DNA from: DATNIC01 sp035604635
GTDB lineage: Bacteria > Vulcanimicrobiota > Vulcanimicrobiia > Vulcanimicrobiales > Vulcanimicrobiaceae
DNA: 8,911 nt
Assembly (NCBI GenBank): GCA_035604635.1
Contig: DATNIC010000014.1
Location: 1 to 8,911, forward strand
Direction: 5' to 3'
In this document: positions 1-6,381 of the stretch, piece by piece
Layout of the letters: each line of letters starts with the position of its first letter
Position numbering within the stretch: the first letter of the stretch is position 1
Translations under genes and position numbers: made by a program
Notes under the pieces: model-generated
Databases searched by the model: none
What the model was told of the DNA's origin: nothing
The model's input: the letters and a program-made list of their open reading frames with translations, nothing else

Positions 1-1
1 C

Positions 2-424
2 GTCCCGCCGCAACGCAGGCTTGAAATCCTCAAAGATCCACGCCACGGGACGTTTGCGATCTCATATTTTGCCGTTGCAACCGCGCTCTGGCTAGCTGCT
101 TTGTTCGCGCTGCCGATCGCCGGCCTCGAACAGAACTGCGCGCTCGCCGCAGGCAGCGCGCGCTTTGCGGCAGTCCTCGGCGCACTCGACCGGCGCCCTT
201 CCCCCTTCATCCTGGGACTGGATGCCGTCTTGCTTGCCGTGTTGTCCGTCTCGATCTCGCCCTGGGCTTGGATCGTCATCGTCGCGATCGTCGTATTCGC
301 GTTGCTGCAATGCACCGTTTTACGCCGCGCATTGAGCAGATTGACCGGCGACGCGTACGGCTGCACGATCGTCTGCTCCGAGATCGCGGCGCTCGTCGCG
401 CTCGTATTCCTCCCGCGTCCGTGA
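2..424 (+). CDS. cobS: Adenosylcobinamide-GDP ribazoletransferase (cobalamin synthase), 3' part
   Basis: The reading frame is open from the left edge to a TGA at 422-424, giving about 140 residues of a protein whose start lies outside the window. It opens with RLEILKDPRHGTFA, which resembles the CobS motif R-x-E-I-M-K-D-S-R-I-G-T-F/Y-G. It ends with LTGDAYG followed by a Ser-Glu hydrophobic helix, matching the family's C-terminal TGDxxGA...E element; here Cys replaces the usual Ala after the Gly. Between them are long hydrophobic stretches (SYFAVATALWLAALF; FILGLDAVLLAVL; IVIVAIVVFALL) expected of this polytopic membrane enzyme. CobS joins adenosylcobinamide-GDP to alpha-ribazole or its phosphate in late B12 synthesis. 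About 100-110 N-terminal residues, including the metal-binding Asp motif, are missing because of the window edge, not visible damage. Its stop overlaps the priA start (GTGA). Identification rests on motif memory and is fairly but not fully secure. Confidence 0.75.
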   Translation, partial: VPPQRRLEILKDPRHGTFAISYFAVATALWLAALFALPIAGLEQNCALAAGSARFAAVLGALDRRPSPFILGLDAVLLAVLSVSISPWAWIVIVAIVVFALLQCTVLRRALSRLTGDAYGCTIVCSEIAALVALVFLPRP

Positions 425-2811
425 GCCGGGTCGTCGACGTCCTCGTGCAGCTGAAAACGGCGCGCTTCGATCGCCCGTTGACGTACGAAGTCCCGCCGCA
501 CCTTTCGGTCGGGATCGGAGACGTCGTCCGCGTCCCGCTTGGGCCGCGTGACGTCTATGCCTACGTCATCTCGGAGATGCGACTCGACGCTGCGCCGCTC
601 CCCGGCTTGCGGCCGCTCCACAACCGTGCCGACGTCGCGCCGGCATTTACACCGATTGGTTTGGAGCTCGCCCGCTGGATGGCGGATCGTTACCTCAGTC
701 CACTCGGCGAGGCGCTGGGGGCAGTCGTCCTCGCCGGCGCGATCCCGCGCATCGTCGAGCGATTCGTCGTCGAGGGGCCGGCCCCAAATGGAAGAATCGC
801 ATCGGTCCCAGCGCGCCTCGTTGCGCTGATTTGGAATGATTTGCGCGGCGGCTTTACGATCGAGCAACTCTTACGGCATCCCGAAGCCCGTCGGGCCGGG
901 GATCGCCGATCGCTGCTGCGCGCGGTCGGGACGCTCGTCCGGGCGCGCAACCTCATTCGAACGCGCGACTTCGCGGGTTCGCGAATCGCAGCGCGACACG
1001 CGAGCATTCTCATCCCGGGCGACGGCGCGATCGCCGGTCGAAAGGCGGCGGCGCTCGTTGCACGCGTCCGCGACGAAGGCGAGCTGCGACGCGCCGACGC
1101 GCTGCTCGAAGGCTTCTCGCAAGCCGTGATCGCCCGTTCGATCAAAGCAGGGGCGATCCGTGAGATCGAACGCGAGATCATCCGGGCGCGCGGCGAAGCG
1201 CGCGTCACGTTGCCGGAGTTGGAACCGACCGGCGAACAACGGGCTGCGATCGCGGAGATCGATGCGCTGCTCGATGCGGGTGGTTTCGGTCAACTCTTGC
1301 TGCACGGCGTCACGGGGAGCGGCAAGACGTACGTCTACCTTGCTGCGATCGCGCGCGTCGTCCGCGAGGGCGGCCGCGCGCTCGTCCTCGTCCCCGAGAT
1401 CTCGCTCACGCCGCAGACGGCGCGCCGTTTCGAAGCGGTCTTCGGCGCTCGCGTCGCGGTGCTGCACTCAGCCCTCTCCGAGCGCGAACGCTACGACGCC
1501 TGGCAGGCCGCGGCGCGCGGCGACGTCGCGGTCGTCGTCGGAGCGCGCAGCGCCGTCTTTGCGCCGCTTCCGGGCGTCCGCCTGATCGTCGTCGACGAAG
1601 CGCACGAGAGCAGCTACAAGCAAGATACGGCGCCGCGCTATCACGCGGTGAGCGTCGCGCGCGAACGGATGCGCCGGGAAGAAGGCGTGCTGATTCTGGG
1701 CAGCGCGACGCCGGCACTCGAAGAGTTCGCCAAGGCGAAGGCCGGCCGTTATCCTTTAGTAACGTTGCGCCGGCGGGTCGCCGAACAGCAACTCCCCGAG
1801 GTGCACGTCGTCGACATGGCCCGCGAGCTGGCCGGCGGGAACCGGCGGATCTTCAGCACCCGCTTGATCGCGGCGCTCGAGCAACGCATCGGCAAGGGCG
1901 AGAAGAGCGTCTTGTTCGTGAATCGCCGCGGGACCGCGAGCTTCATGCTGTGTCGCGCGTGCGGAGCGGTTCCATCCTGCGCACGCTGCACGACTTCCCT
2001 TGCGCTGCATCGTTCCGAAGGGCTCCTGCGTTGCCATTACTGCGACGCCCAACGGTCGATTCCCGAACTGTGTCCACACTGCGGGAGCGGCCCGATTCGC
2101 GAGTTCGGCGTCGGGACCGAGCGCGTGCAAACCGATCTGGAGCGCTTGTTCCCCGGCGCGCACGTCCTGCGGATGGACAGCGATACGACGACCCGCGTGG
2201 GCGATCACGCGCGGATACTCGATGCGTTCGAAACGAGCGGCGACGTCTTGGTCGGGACGCAGATGGTCGCCAAGGGCTTGGACTTTCCCACGGTCACACT
2301 CGCTGCGGTCGTGGCCGCGGACATCGGCTTGCATATCGCCGATTTTCGCGCGGCCGAGCGGACGTTCGCGCTCATTTTGCAGGTCTGCGGGCGGAGCGGG
2401 CGCGCGTCACCGGGCGAGGCGATCGTCCAGACGTACTCGCCGGATCACCCGGCGATCGTTTTCGCCGCGAACGCGGACTATGACGGCTTCGCCGAGACCG
2501 AGCTCGCGGAGCGCCGTGCGAGCCGTTATCCGCCGTTCGTCTCGCTCGCCTATTTGGGCGTGATCGCGCGCGCTCGGCGGCTGGCGGAAGAGCGCAGCGC
2601 CGCCTACGCAGCAATCCTGCGCGAGCGCGACGGGATCGAGGTCCTCGGTCCTGCCCCGTATCCGATTGCCCGCTTGAACGAGGAGTGGCGGATGCGCATC
2701 GCGCTCAAGGCAAGCCGGCTCGCTCCGCTCCGCGACGCAATCCGAAGCCTGATCCTGCCGCGTGCGCACGCAGACGCGCAGACTCGCCTCGTCATTAACG
2801 TGGAGCCGTGA
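421..2811 (+). CDS. priA: Primosomal protein N' (replication restart helicase PriA)
   Basis: PriA is the 3'-5' superfamily 2 helicase that recognises stalled forks and reloads the replicative helicase. The product is 796 residues, between the E. coli (about 730) and Bacillus (about 800) lengths. The N-terminal 3'-binding domain reads DVLVQLKTARFDRPLTYEVP. Walker A GVTGSGKT is at 296-303 and the DEAH box at 392-395, followed by ESSYKQ. GSATPALE (motif III) comes next. Eight zinc-binding cysteines are present as four CxxC pairs (511/514, 520/523, 538/541, 551/554). Motif V reads GTQMVAKGLDFP and motif VI QVCGRSGR. The C-terminus ends RLVINVEP, like the usual DVDP-type end. I chose the GTG at 421 because the conserved domain begins right after it and it forms a GTGA four-base overlap with cobS. 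An ATG at 268 is in frame but would add 51 residues read across cobS. There is no Shine-Dalgarno, so translation is probably coupled to cobS. Motif VI has Cys where most PriA proteins have Ala (QVAGRAGR). Confidence 0.96.
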   Translation: MSRVVDVLVQLKTARFDRPLTYEVPPHLSVGIGDVVRVPLGPRDVYAYVISEMRLDAAPLPGLRPLHNRADVAPAFTPIGLELARWMADRYLSPLGEALGAVVLAGAIPRIVERFVVEGPAPNGRIASVPARLVALIWNDLRGGFTIEQLLRHPEARRAGDRRSLLRAVGTLVRARNLIRTRDFAGSRIAARHASILIPGDGAIAGRKAAALVARVRDEGELRRADALLEGFSQAVIARSIKAGAIREIEREIIRARGEARVTLPELEPTGEQRAAIAEIDALLDAGGFGQLLLHGVTGSGKTYVYLAAIARVVREGGRALVLVPEISLTPQTARRFEAVFGARVAVLHSALSERERYDAWQAAARGDVAVVVGARSAVFAPLPGVRLIVVDEAHESSYKQDTAPRYHAVSVARERMRREEGVLILGSATPALEEFAKAKAGRYPLVTLRRRVAEQQLPEVHVVDMARELAGGNRRIFSTRLIAALEQRIGKGEKSVLFVNRRGTASFMLCRACGAVPSCARCTTSLALHRSEGLLRCHYCDAQRSIPELCPHCGSGPIREFGVGTERVQTDLERLFPGAHVLRMDSDTTTRVGDHARILDAFETSGDVLVGTQMVAKGLDFPTVTLAAVVAADIGLHIADFRAAERTFALILQVCGRSGRASPGEAIVQTYSPDHPAIVFAANADYDGFAETELAERRASRYPPFVSLAYLGVIARARRLAEERSAAYAAILRERDGIEVLGPAPYPIARLNEEWRMRIALKASRLAPLRDAIRSLILPRAHADAQTRLVINVEP

Positions 2812-2851
2812 CGCTCGACGTAAGCGGGCTTGCGGAGTCAGGCCTCGTTCG

Positions 2852-2860
2852 TGCGATAAT
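2852..2860 (+). promoter_or_regulatory. Extended -10 promoter placed for a leaderless msrA mRNA
   Basis: TGC followed by GATAAT (hexamer 2855-2860) is a five-of-six match to TATAAT with an upstream TGn extension. The hexamer ends six bases before the msrA ATG, so a transcript starting about seven bases after it would begin at or next to the start codon. No Shine-Dalgarno lies upstream of that ATG. A weak TTGCGG at 2830-2835 is a poor -35 candidate (19-base spacer). This is a motif reading only. Confidence 0.5.
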
Positions 2861-2866
2861 ACACCC

Positions 2867-3493
2867 ATGAAGAATCGACTCGCGGCCGTCCTGCTCGCAT
2901 TCGCAGTGCTCGCTTTCGTGGCTCCTGTTGCGCAAGCCGCTGCACCGCCTTCGGAGCAAACGGCGGTCCTGGCCGGTGGCTGCTTCTGGGGCATGGAAGC
3001 GGTCTTCGAAAACCTGCGCGGCGTCAAGCGCGCCGTCGCCGGTTATGCCGGCGGATCGAAGGAGAGCGCGCACTACGAGATCGTCAGCTCCGGGACGACG
3101 GGGCATGCGGAATCGGTGCAGATCACCTACGACCCGAGCGTGATCTCCTATCGGGAGCTGCTGAACGTCTACTTTACGGTCGCGCACGATCCGACCGAGC
3201 TCAACCGGCAAGGTCCCGACGAAGGGACGCAGTACCGCTCGGCGATCTTTTACTCGAGCGACGAACAGAAGCAGGTCGCGCAAACCTACATCCGCGAGCT
3301 CACGCAGCAGAAGAAGTTTCGCAACCCGATCGTCACCCAGGTCGTCCCGTTGCACGCGTTCTACGCCGCCGAAGACTACCATCAGCACTTCGTCCAGCAC
3401 AACCCGTACAACCCTTACGTCGCCACCTTCGATCTCCCCAAGCTCGCGGAACTGCGCTCGAAGTTCCCGCAACTGGTCGTAAGCGCACGCTAG
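2867..3493 (+). CDS. msrA: Exported peptide-methionine (S)-S-oxide reductase, single-cysteine type
   Basis: MsrA reduces the S-epimer of methionine sulfoxide in proteins and free methionine, repairing oxidative damage. The product is 208 residues. It begins with a signal peptide: MKNR, a hydrophobic core at about 5-22, and a likely AQA cleavage site at 22-24, so the enzyme is probably exported or anchored outside the cytoplasm. The catalytic motif GGCFWGME carries Cys39; GYAGG, HAESVQ, DPTELNRQG and GTQYRSAIF follow as in the family, and EDYHQHF supplies late conserved residues. Cys39 is the only cysteine, so the resolving cysteines found in many MsrA proteins are absent. ATG 2867 is preferred over longer in-frame extensions because it begins a clean signal peptide and sits behind the -10 element. 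There is no ribosome binding site. phaC follows after 11 bases, suggesting cotranscription. The msrA call is very secure; export is predicted from sequence only. Confidence 0.94.
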   Translation: MKNRLAAVLLAFAVLAFVAPVAQAAAPPSEQTAVLAGGCFWGMEAVFENLRGVKRAVAGYAGGSKESAHYEIVSSGTTGHAESVQITYDPSVISYRELLNVYFTVAHDPTELNRQGPDEGTQYRSAIFYSSDEQKQVAQTYIRELTQQKKFRNPIVTQVVPLHAFYAAEDYHQHFVQHNPYNPYVATFDLPKLAELRSKFPQLVVSAR

Positions 3494-3496
3494 TCT

Positions 3497-3503
3497 AGGG
3501 AGG
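3497..3503 (+). promoter_or_regulatory. Shine-Dalgarno AGGGAGG unusually close to phaC ATG
   Basis: AGGGAGG is a near-perfect anti-16S match but leaves only one base before the ATG at 3505, well short of the usual 5-9. It may still guide initiation inefficiently, or the real start may be further in. The next in-frame ATG (3556, Met18) has no better signal, so I keep 3505. Confidence 0.5.
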
Positions 3504-3504
3504 C

Positions 3505-5121
3505 ATGATCAACTTCCTCGATCCCTTCGGCATCGCGAAGACGACGCTCGAGACCATGGAGGCCGCCGCGCGAAATCCGGAGGCGGCCCTCGAGCAGCAA
3601 GCAATCTACAACCAGCGATGGCTTGACCTCGTGGAACAAAGCGTCGCAGCGTTCTCGGGCGAACCACATCACGCCGTGGTCCGACCGGAGCCCGGCGACA
3701 AGCGTTTCGCGCACCCGGCTTGGAGCGAGAACGCCTCGCTCGAAGGCGTCAAGGAAGCGTATTTGCTCGCGACCGAGGCGCTGGCATCGGGGATCGAAGC
3801 GATTGGGGATCTCGACCCCGTGGTCAAGCGCCGCGCACGCTTTTGGGCGAAGCAGTTCGCTGATGCGGCGAGCCCGACGAACGTCGCGTGGCTCAATCCC
3901 GTCGTGATCGAAGAGACGCTTCGCACGGGGGGACAGAACCTCGTGCGCGGCATGCAGAACCTGATTGACGACCTGCAAAACAACGACGGACGCGTGCGCC
4001 TCGTCGATACCGGCGCGTTTACGGTCGGGGAAAACATCGCGACGACCCCGGGGAGCGTCGTCTATCGCAACGACCTCATGGAGCTCATCCAGTACGCTCC
4101 GTCGACGCCGACGGTCGCCAAGCGCCCGATCGTCATCATCCCGCCGTGGATCAATAAGTACTACGTCCTCGATCTGCAGCCGGCGAACAGCATCGTCAAG
4201 TACTTGGCCGAGGGCGGCTTCACGACGTTCATGATCTCGTGGCGCAATCCGGATGCCTCGATGGCCCAGCTCAGCATGGAAGACTATCTGCGGGAGGGAC
4301 CCCAAACCGCGTTTCGTATCGCGAGCGAGATCACCGGAAGTCCCGACGTCAACGCCGTCGGCTATTGCATCGGGGGGACGCTTCTAGCGATCGAGCTGGC
4401 ATACGCTGCGGCGCAAGGTGAGACGCCCGTCAACGCGGCGACATTCTTTGCCGCGCTCGTGGATTTCGAGGAGCCGGGCGAGATCGTCAACTTCCTGAAC
4501 CCTGAAGGCCTCGCGTTCGTCGAAGAGCAGATGCGCGAGAAGGGCGTCCTCGAGGGGCGCTCGATGGCCGACACGTTCAACCTCATGCGCGCGAACGACT
4601 TGATTTGGAACGTCGCCGTCAACCGCTATCTGTTGGGCAAAGATGCGCCTGCGTTCGATTTGCTCTACTGGAACAACGACTCGACGCGCATGCCCCGCGC
4701 GATGCACAGCTATTATTTAGAGAAGATGTACGGCCAGAACGCGCTCGTGAAGCCCGGGGAGATCTCGATGTTCGGCGTGCCGATCGATTTGGCGAAGATC
4801 CGGAGGGATCTTTACGTCGTCGCGACCGCCGAGGACCACATCGCGCCGTGGAAGTCGGTTCGCAGAATCACCGAATTGACCGGCGGCGCGAGCAGGTTCG
4901 TCGTCGGCTCTTCCGGTCACATCGCCGGCATCATCAATTCACCGGCGAAGAAGAAGGGCTCTTATACGGTCGACGGCCAGGAACGCGAAGGTTCTTGGTG
5001 GCCCGACTGGATCGAATGGCTGCGAGCCCGATCCGGAGATCAAGTTCCGGCGCGAACGCCGGGAGACGAAAAACATCCGGCGCTCGCAAAAGCGCCGGGC
5101 ACGTACGTCTTAGAAAAGTGA
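3505..5121 (+). CDS. phaC: Poly(3-hydroxyalkanoate) synthase, class I-like
   Basis: PhaC polymerises (R)-3-hydroxyacyl-CoA into storage polyester on the granule surface. The product is 538 residues, somewhat shorter than Cupriavidus-type class I enzymes (about 590), the difference probably lying in the variable N-terminal domain. The alpha/beta-hydrolase core includes PPWINKYYVLDLQPANS, ISWRNPDAS, and the lipase-like box GYCIGG with nucleophile Cys288. LRANDLIWN and FDLLYWNNDSTRMP are family signatures. The other triad members are Asp444 in ATAEDHIAPW and His472 in GSSGHIAGIINSP. The Asp-His spacing of 28 equals that of the Cupriavidus enzyme, so the active site looks intact. No phaE, phaR, phaA, phaB or phasin gene is in the window, which favours a stand-alone class I enzyme with unlinked monomer supply. 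The last 70-odd bases code a Pro/Lys-rich tail and carry two hairpins, one of them a candidate terminator for the opposing rpsT. The stop is seven bases from the rpsT stop. Confidence 0.95.
   Translation: MINFLDPFGIAKTTLETMEAAARNPEAALEQQAIYNQRWLDLVEQSVAAFSGEPHHAVVRPEPGDKRFAHPAWSENASLEGVKEAYLLATEALASGIEAIGDLDPVVKRRARFWAKQFADAASPTNVAWLNPVVIEETLRTGGQNLVRGMQNLIDDLQNNDGRVRLVDTGAFTVGENIATTPGSVVYRNDLMELIQYAPSTPTVAKRPIVIIPPWINKYYVLDLQPANSIVKYLAEGGFTTFMISWRNPDASMAQLSMEDYLREGPQTAFRIASEITGSPDVNAVGYCIGGTLLAIELAYAAAQGETPVNAATFFAALVDFEEPGEIVNFLNPEGLAFVEEQMREKGVLEGRSMADTFNLMRANDLIWNVAVNRYLLGKDAPAFDLLYWNNDSTRMPRAMHSYYLEKMYGQNALVKPGEISMFGVPIDLAKIRRDLYVVATAEDHIAPWKSVRRITELTGGASRFVVGSSGHIAGIINSPAKKKGSYTVDGQEREGSWWPDWIEWLRARSGDQVPARTPGDEKHPALAKAPGTYVLEK
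5047..5062. repeat. Small inverted repeat in phaC 3' end
   Basis: CCGGCG, four bases, CGCCGG forms a perfect six-pair stem. Read on the minus strand the loop is TTCG. It is the second of two GC hairpins within 55 bases and lies 3' of the T-run in the rpsT direction, so it could act as a backup transcript end or 3' stabiliser. No T-run follows it on either strand. Confidence 0.4.
5069..5098 (-). terminator. Intrinsic terminator of the rsgA-rpsT operon, inside phaC
   Basis: On the minus strand, a perfect eight-base-pair stem (CCGGCGCT / AGCGCCGG, arms 5091-5098 and 5077-5084) with a six-base loop is followed after three bases by TTTTT (5073-5069). It begins about 30 bases downstream of the rpsT stop. 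In the plus direction no T-run follows, so it should act only on rpsT transcripts. It is located entirely within the phaC coding sequence, in its variable C-terminal tail. Confidence 0.62.
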
Positions 5122-5128
5122 CGTAGGC

Positions 5129-5422
5129 TTACTTCGCCTTGGCGCGGCCGCGCGCGGGCTTCGCCGGCGCTGGGGCCGCAGCGGCCTGCTTCACGCCGGC
5201 TAGGGCCTTTGCCAGACGCGATTTCTTGCGAGCCGCCTTATTGGGGTGAATGATCCCCTTGCCGGCGGCCTTGTCGTACGCGCTCTCGATGGAGGGGGCG
5301 CTGGCTGGATCGGCCTTTCCTTTTTTGAACAGCGTCTTCAGACGGGTCTTCGCAGCCAGATTTCGCTGGGTGCGCTTTTCGCTCTGGCGCGTCCACTTGA
5401 TGGCGGCTTTGATATTTGGCAC
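5129..5422 (-). CDS. rpsT: 30S ribosomal protein bS20
   Basis: bS20 binds 16S rRNA early in 30S assembly. The product is 97 residues, Lys/Arg/Ala-rich. The start PNIKAAIKWTRQSEKR and the later GKGIIHPNKAARKKSRL are clear family signatures (E. coli: ANIKSAKKR...AAKGLIHKNKAARHK). I chose the GTG at 5422-5420 because Pro then follows the initiator as usual. An in-frame ATG at 5434 would add MVGG and overlap the rsgA stop. It follows rsgA by five bases, so the two form an operon; a weak GGTAGG lies upstream. Two oddities: the stretch between the KK after the first helix and GKGIIH is about nine residues shorter than in E. coli, and an 18-residue Ala/Pro/Lys/Arg tail (80-97) is added. Many S20 genes use non-ATG starts (E. 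coli UUG), so GTG is not suspicious. Confidence 0.94.
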   Translation of the reverse strand: MPNIKAAIKWTRQSEKRTQRNLAAKTRLKTLFKKGKADPASAPSIESAYDKAAGKGIIHPNKAARKKSRLAKALAGVKQAAAAPAPAKPARGRAKAK

Positions 5423-5427
5423 GCCGC

Positions 5428-6345
5428 CTACCATACCACAGCTTCCGTCGCCTCCGCAAGGATCGCGGCGTAGCTCGCGTACCTGCTCCGGGCGACTGTC
5501 CCGGCCTCGACGGCCCCCCGAACCCCACAGCCGGGTTCGGTGAGATGCCGGCAATCCCGGAAGCGGCAGCGCGTCGCAGGCTCGCGTAAATCCCGAAAGC
5601 ACGCGACGAGCTCCGCCGGCTCGACCCGTCCCAGGACGAACTCGCCGATACCGGGACTGTCGATCAGGAAGCCATCCTCGAACATGAACAGCCGCGCCGC
5701 AGAGGTCGTCTGGCGGCCCCGCCCAGTCTTGCTCACCTCGCCGACGACGCTCGTCCCGCCAAGTCGAGCGAAGAGCGTGCTCTTCCCGACACCGGACTGC
5801 CCAACCAAGAGCGCATGGTGGCCGGCGATGCGCTCCCGAAAGCCCTCGACGCCCATGCCTGCGCGCGGATTGAGGACGAGGGTCGGGTAGGCGAGCGGCG
5901 CGCCTTCGTAAAGTGAAACGACGCGCGCGACGGCGTCGCCGCCGGCGAGGTCGGCTTTCGTCAGGGCCAAGATGATCGCGAGCTCGTTTCGCTCGGCAAA
6001 AGCGATGAGGCGGTCGACGAGCTCGAGGTGCAAGGGCGGATCGGCGAGCGCTGCAACGGTGATGAGGGTGTCGATATTCGCAGCCATGACCGTGCGCCGT
6101 CCGCGGCCGCTTTGCCGTTGGACCGTCGATGCGCGCGGATGGATCCCGTCGATCACGGTGCGCGCGTCCTCGAGTTCACGTGCGTCGACGACGTCGCCGG
6201 GGACCGGCATCGTGCGCGGTCCGTCACTTCTGTCGCTTCTGCGTAAAGAGGCCAGGCGCGGGTGGGCCTCGCCGTCGAACACGATCCAAGCGGCATTGCG
6301 GCCGACGCTCACGACGCGGGCGCGTCGTGCTTCAGCTATATGCAA
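5428..6345 (-). CDS. rsgA: Ribosome small-subunit biogenesis GTPase RsgA
   Basis: RsgA is a circularly permuted GTPase that checks and releases factors from late pre-30S subunits near the decoding centre. With the TTG at 6345 the product is 305 residues, close to Bacillus RsgA (about 298). The order is OB-fold (RARVVSVGRNAAWIVFDG near 8-25), then G4 LTKAD at 128-132, G1 GQSGVGKST at 182-190, a switch region TGRGRQTT, and G3 DSPG at 229-232, the G4-G1-G3 order being the permutation hallmark. The zinc motif is Cys260-x4-Cys265-x-His267-x5-Cys273. The TTG start is chosen by domain alignment. A GTG at 6312 would cut the first OB strand, and the ATG at 6552 would run 170 bases through the divergent gene. 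There is no clear ribosome binding site. It is the first gene of an operon with rpsT, which also acts on the 30S subunit. Confidence 0.94.
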   Translation of the reverse strand: MHIAEARRARVVSVGRNAAWIVFDGEAHPRLASLRRSDRSDGPRTMPVPGDVVDARELEDARTVIDGIHPRASTVQRQSGRGRRTVMAANIDTLITVAALADPPLHLELVDRLIAFAERNELAIILALTKADLAGGDAVARVVSLYEGAPLAYPTLVLNPRAGMGVEGFRERIAGHHALLVGQSGVGKSTLFARLGGTSVVGEVSKTGRGRQTTSAARLFMFEDGFLIDSPGIGEFVLGRVEPAELVACFRDLREPATRCRFRDCRHLTEPGCGVRGAVEAGTVARSRYASYAAILAEATEAVVW

Positions 6346-6381
6346 GAAGTTGCCGCGGCACTGTACGACTGGTGAGAGACC

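Noticed and set aside
268..420. N-terminal extension of priA to an ATG at 268
   Set aside because: The extra 51 residues are Arg-rich out-of-frame reading of cobS and have no PriA similarity. The conserved domain starts just after GTG 421.
1025..1355. Three copies of the octamer GCGATCGC (HIP1-like)
   Set aside because: All three fall in priA, and I find none elsewhere in the window. Too few and too clustered to call a HIP1-type repeat; they fit the local Ala-Ile codon use.
2795..3472. Long minus-strand open frame opposite msrA
   Set aside because: No family motifs and no ribosome site. It is a GC-driven shadow of a clear gene.
3490..4305. 271-codon minus-strand open frame opposite phaC
   Set aside because: Composition is Arg/Asp/His-rich as expected from reading high-GC codons backwards. 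It lies wholly across the secure phaC gene.
5142..5153. Perfect 12-base palindrome GCGCGGCCGCGC
   Set aside because: It encodes part of the basic Arg/Ala tail of S20, has no loop or T-run, and is not repeated, so it is probably a by-product of GC-rich codons.
6346..6381. Divergent promoter pair between rsgA and the 6382 ORF
   Set aside because: A TATAGC on the minus strand (6340-6335) lies downstream of the chosen rsgA start and no convincing -35/-10 pair is seen on the plus strand. A promoter must exist nearby but I cannot place it.
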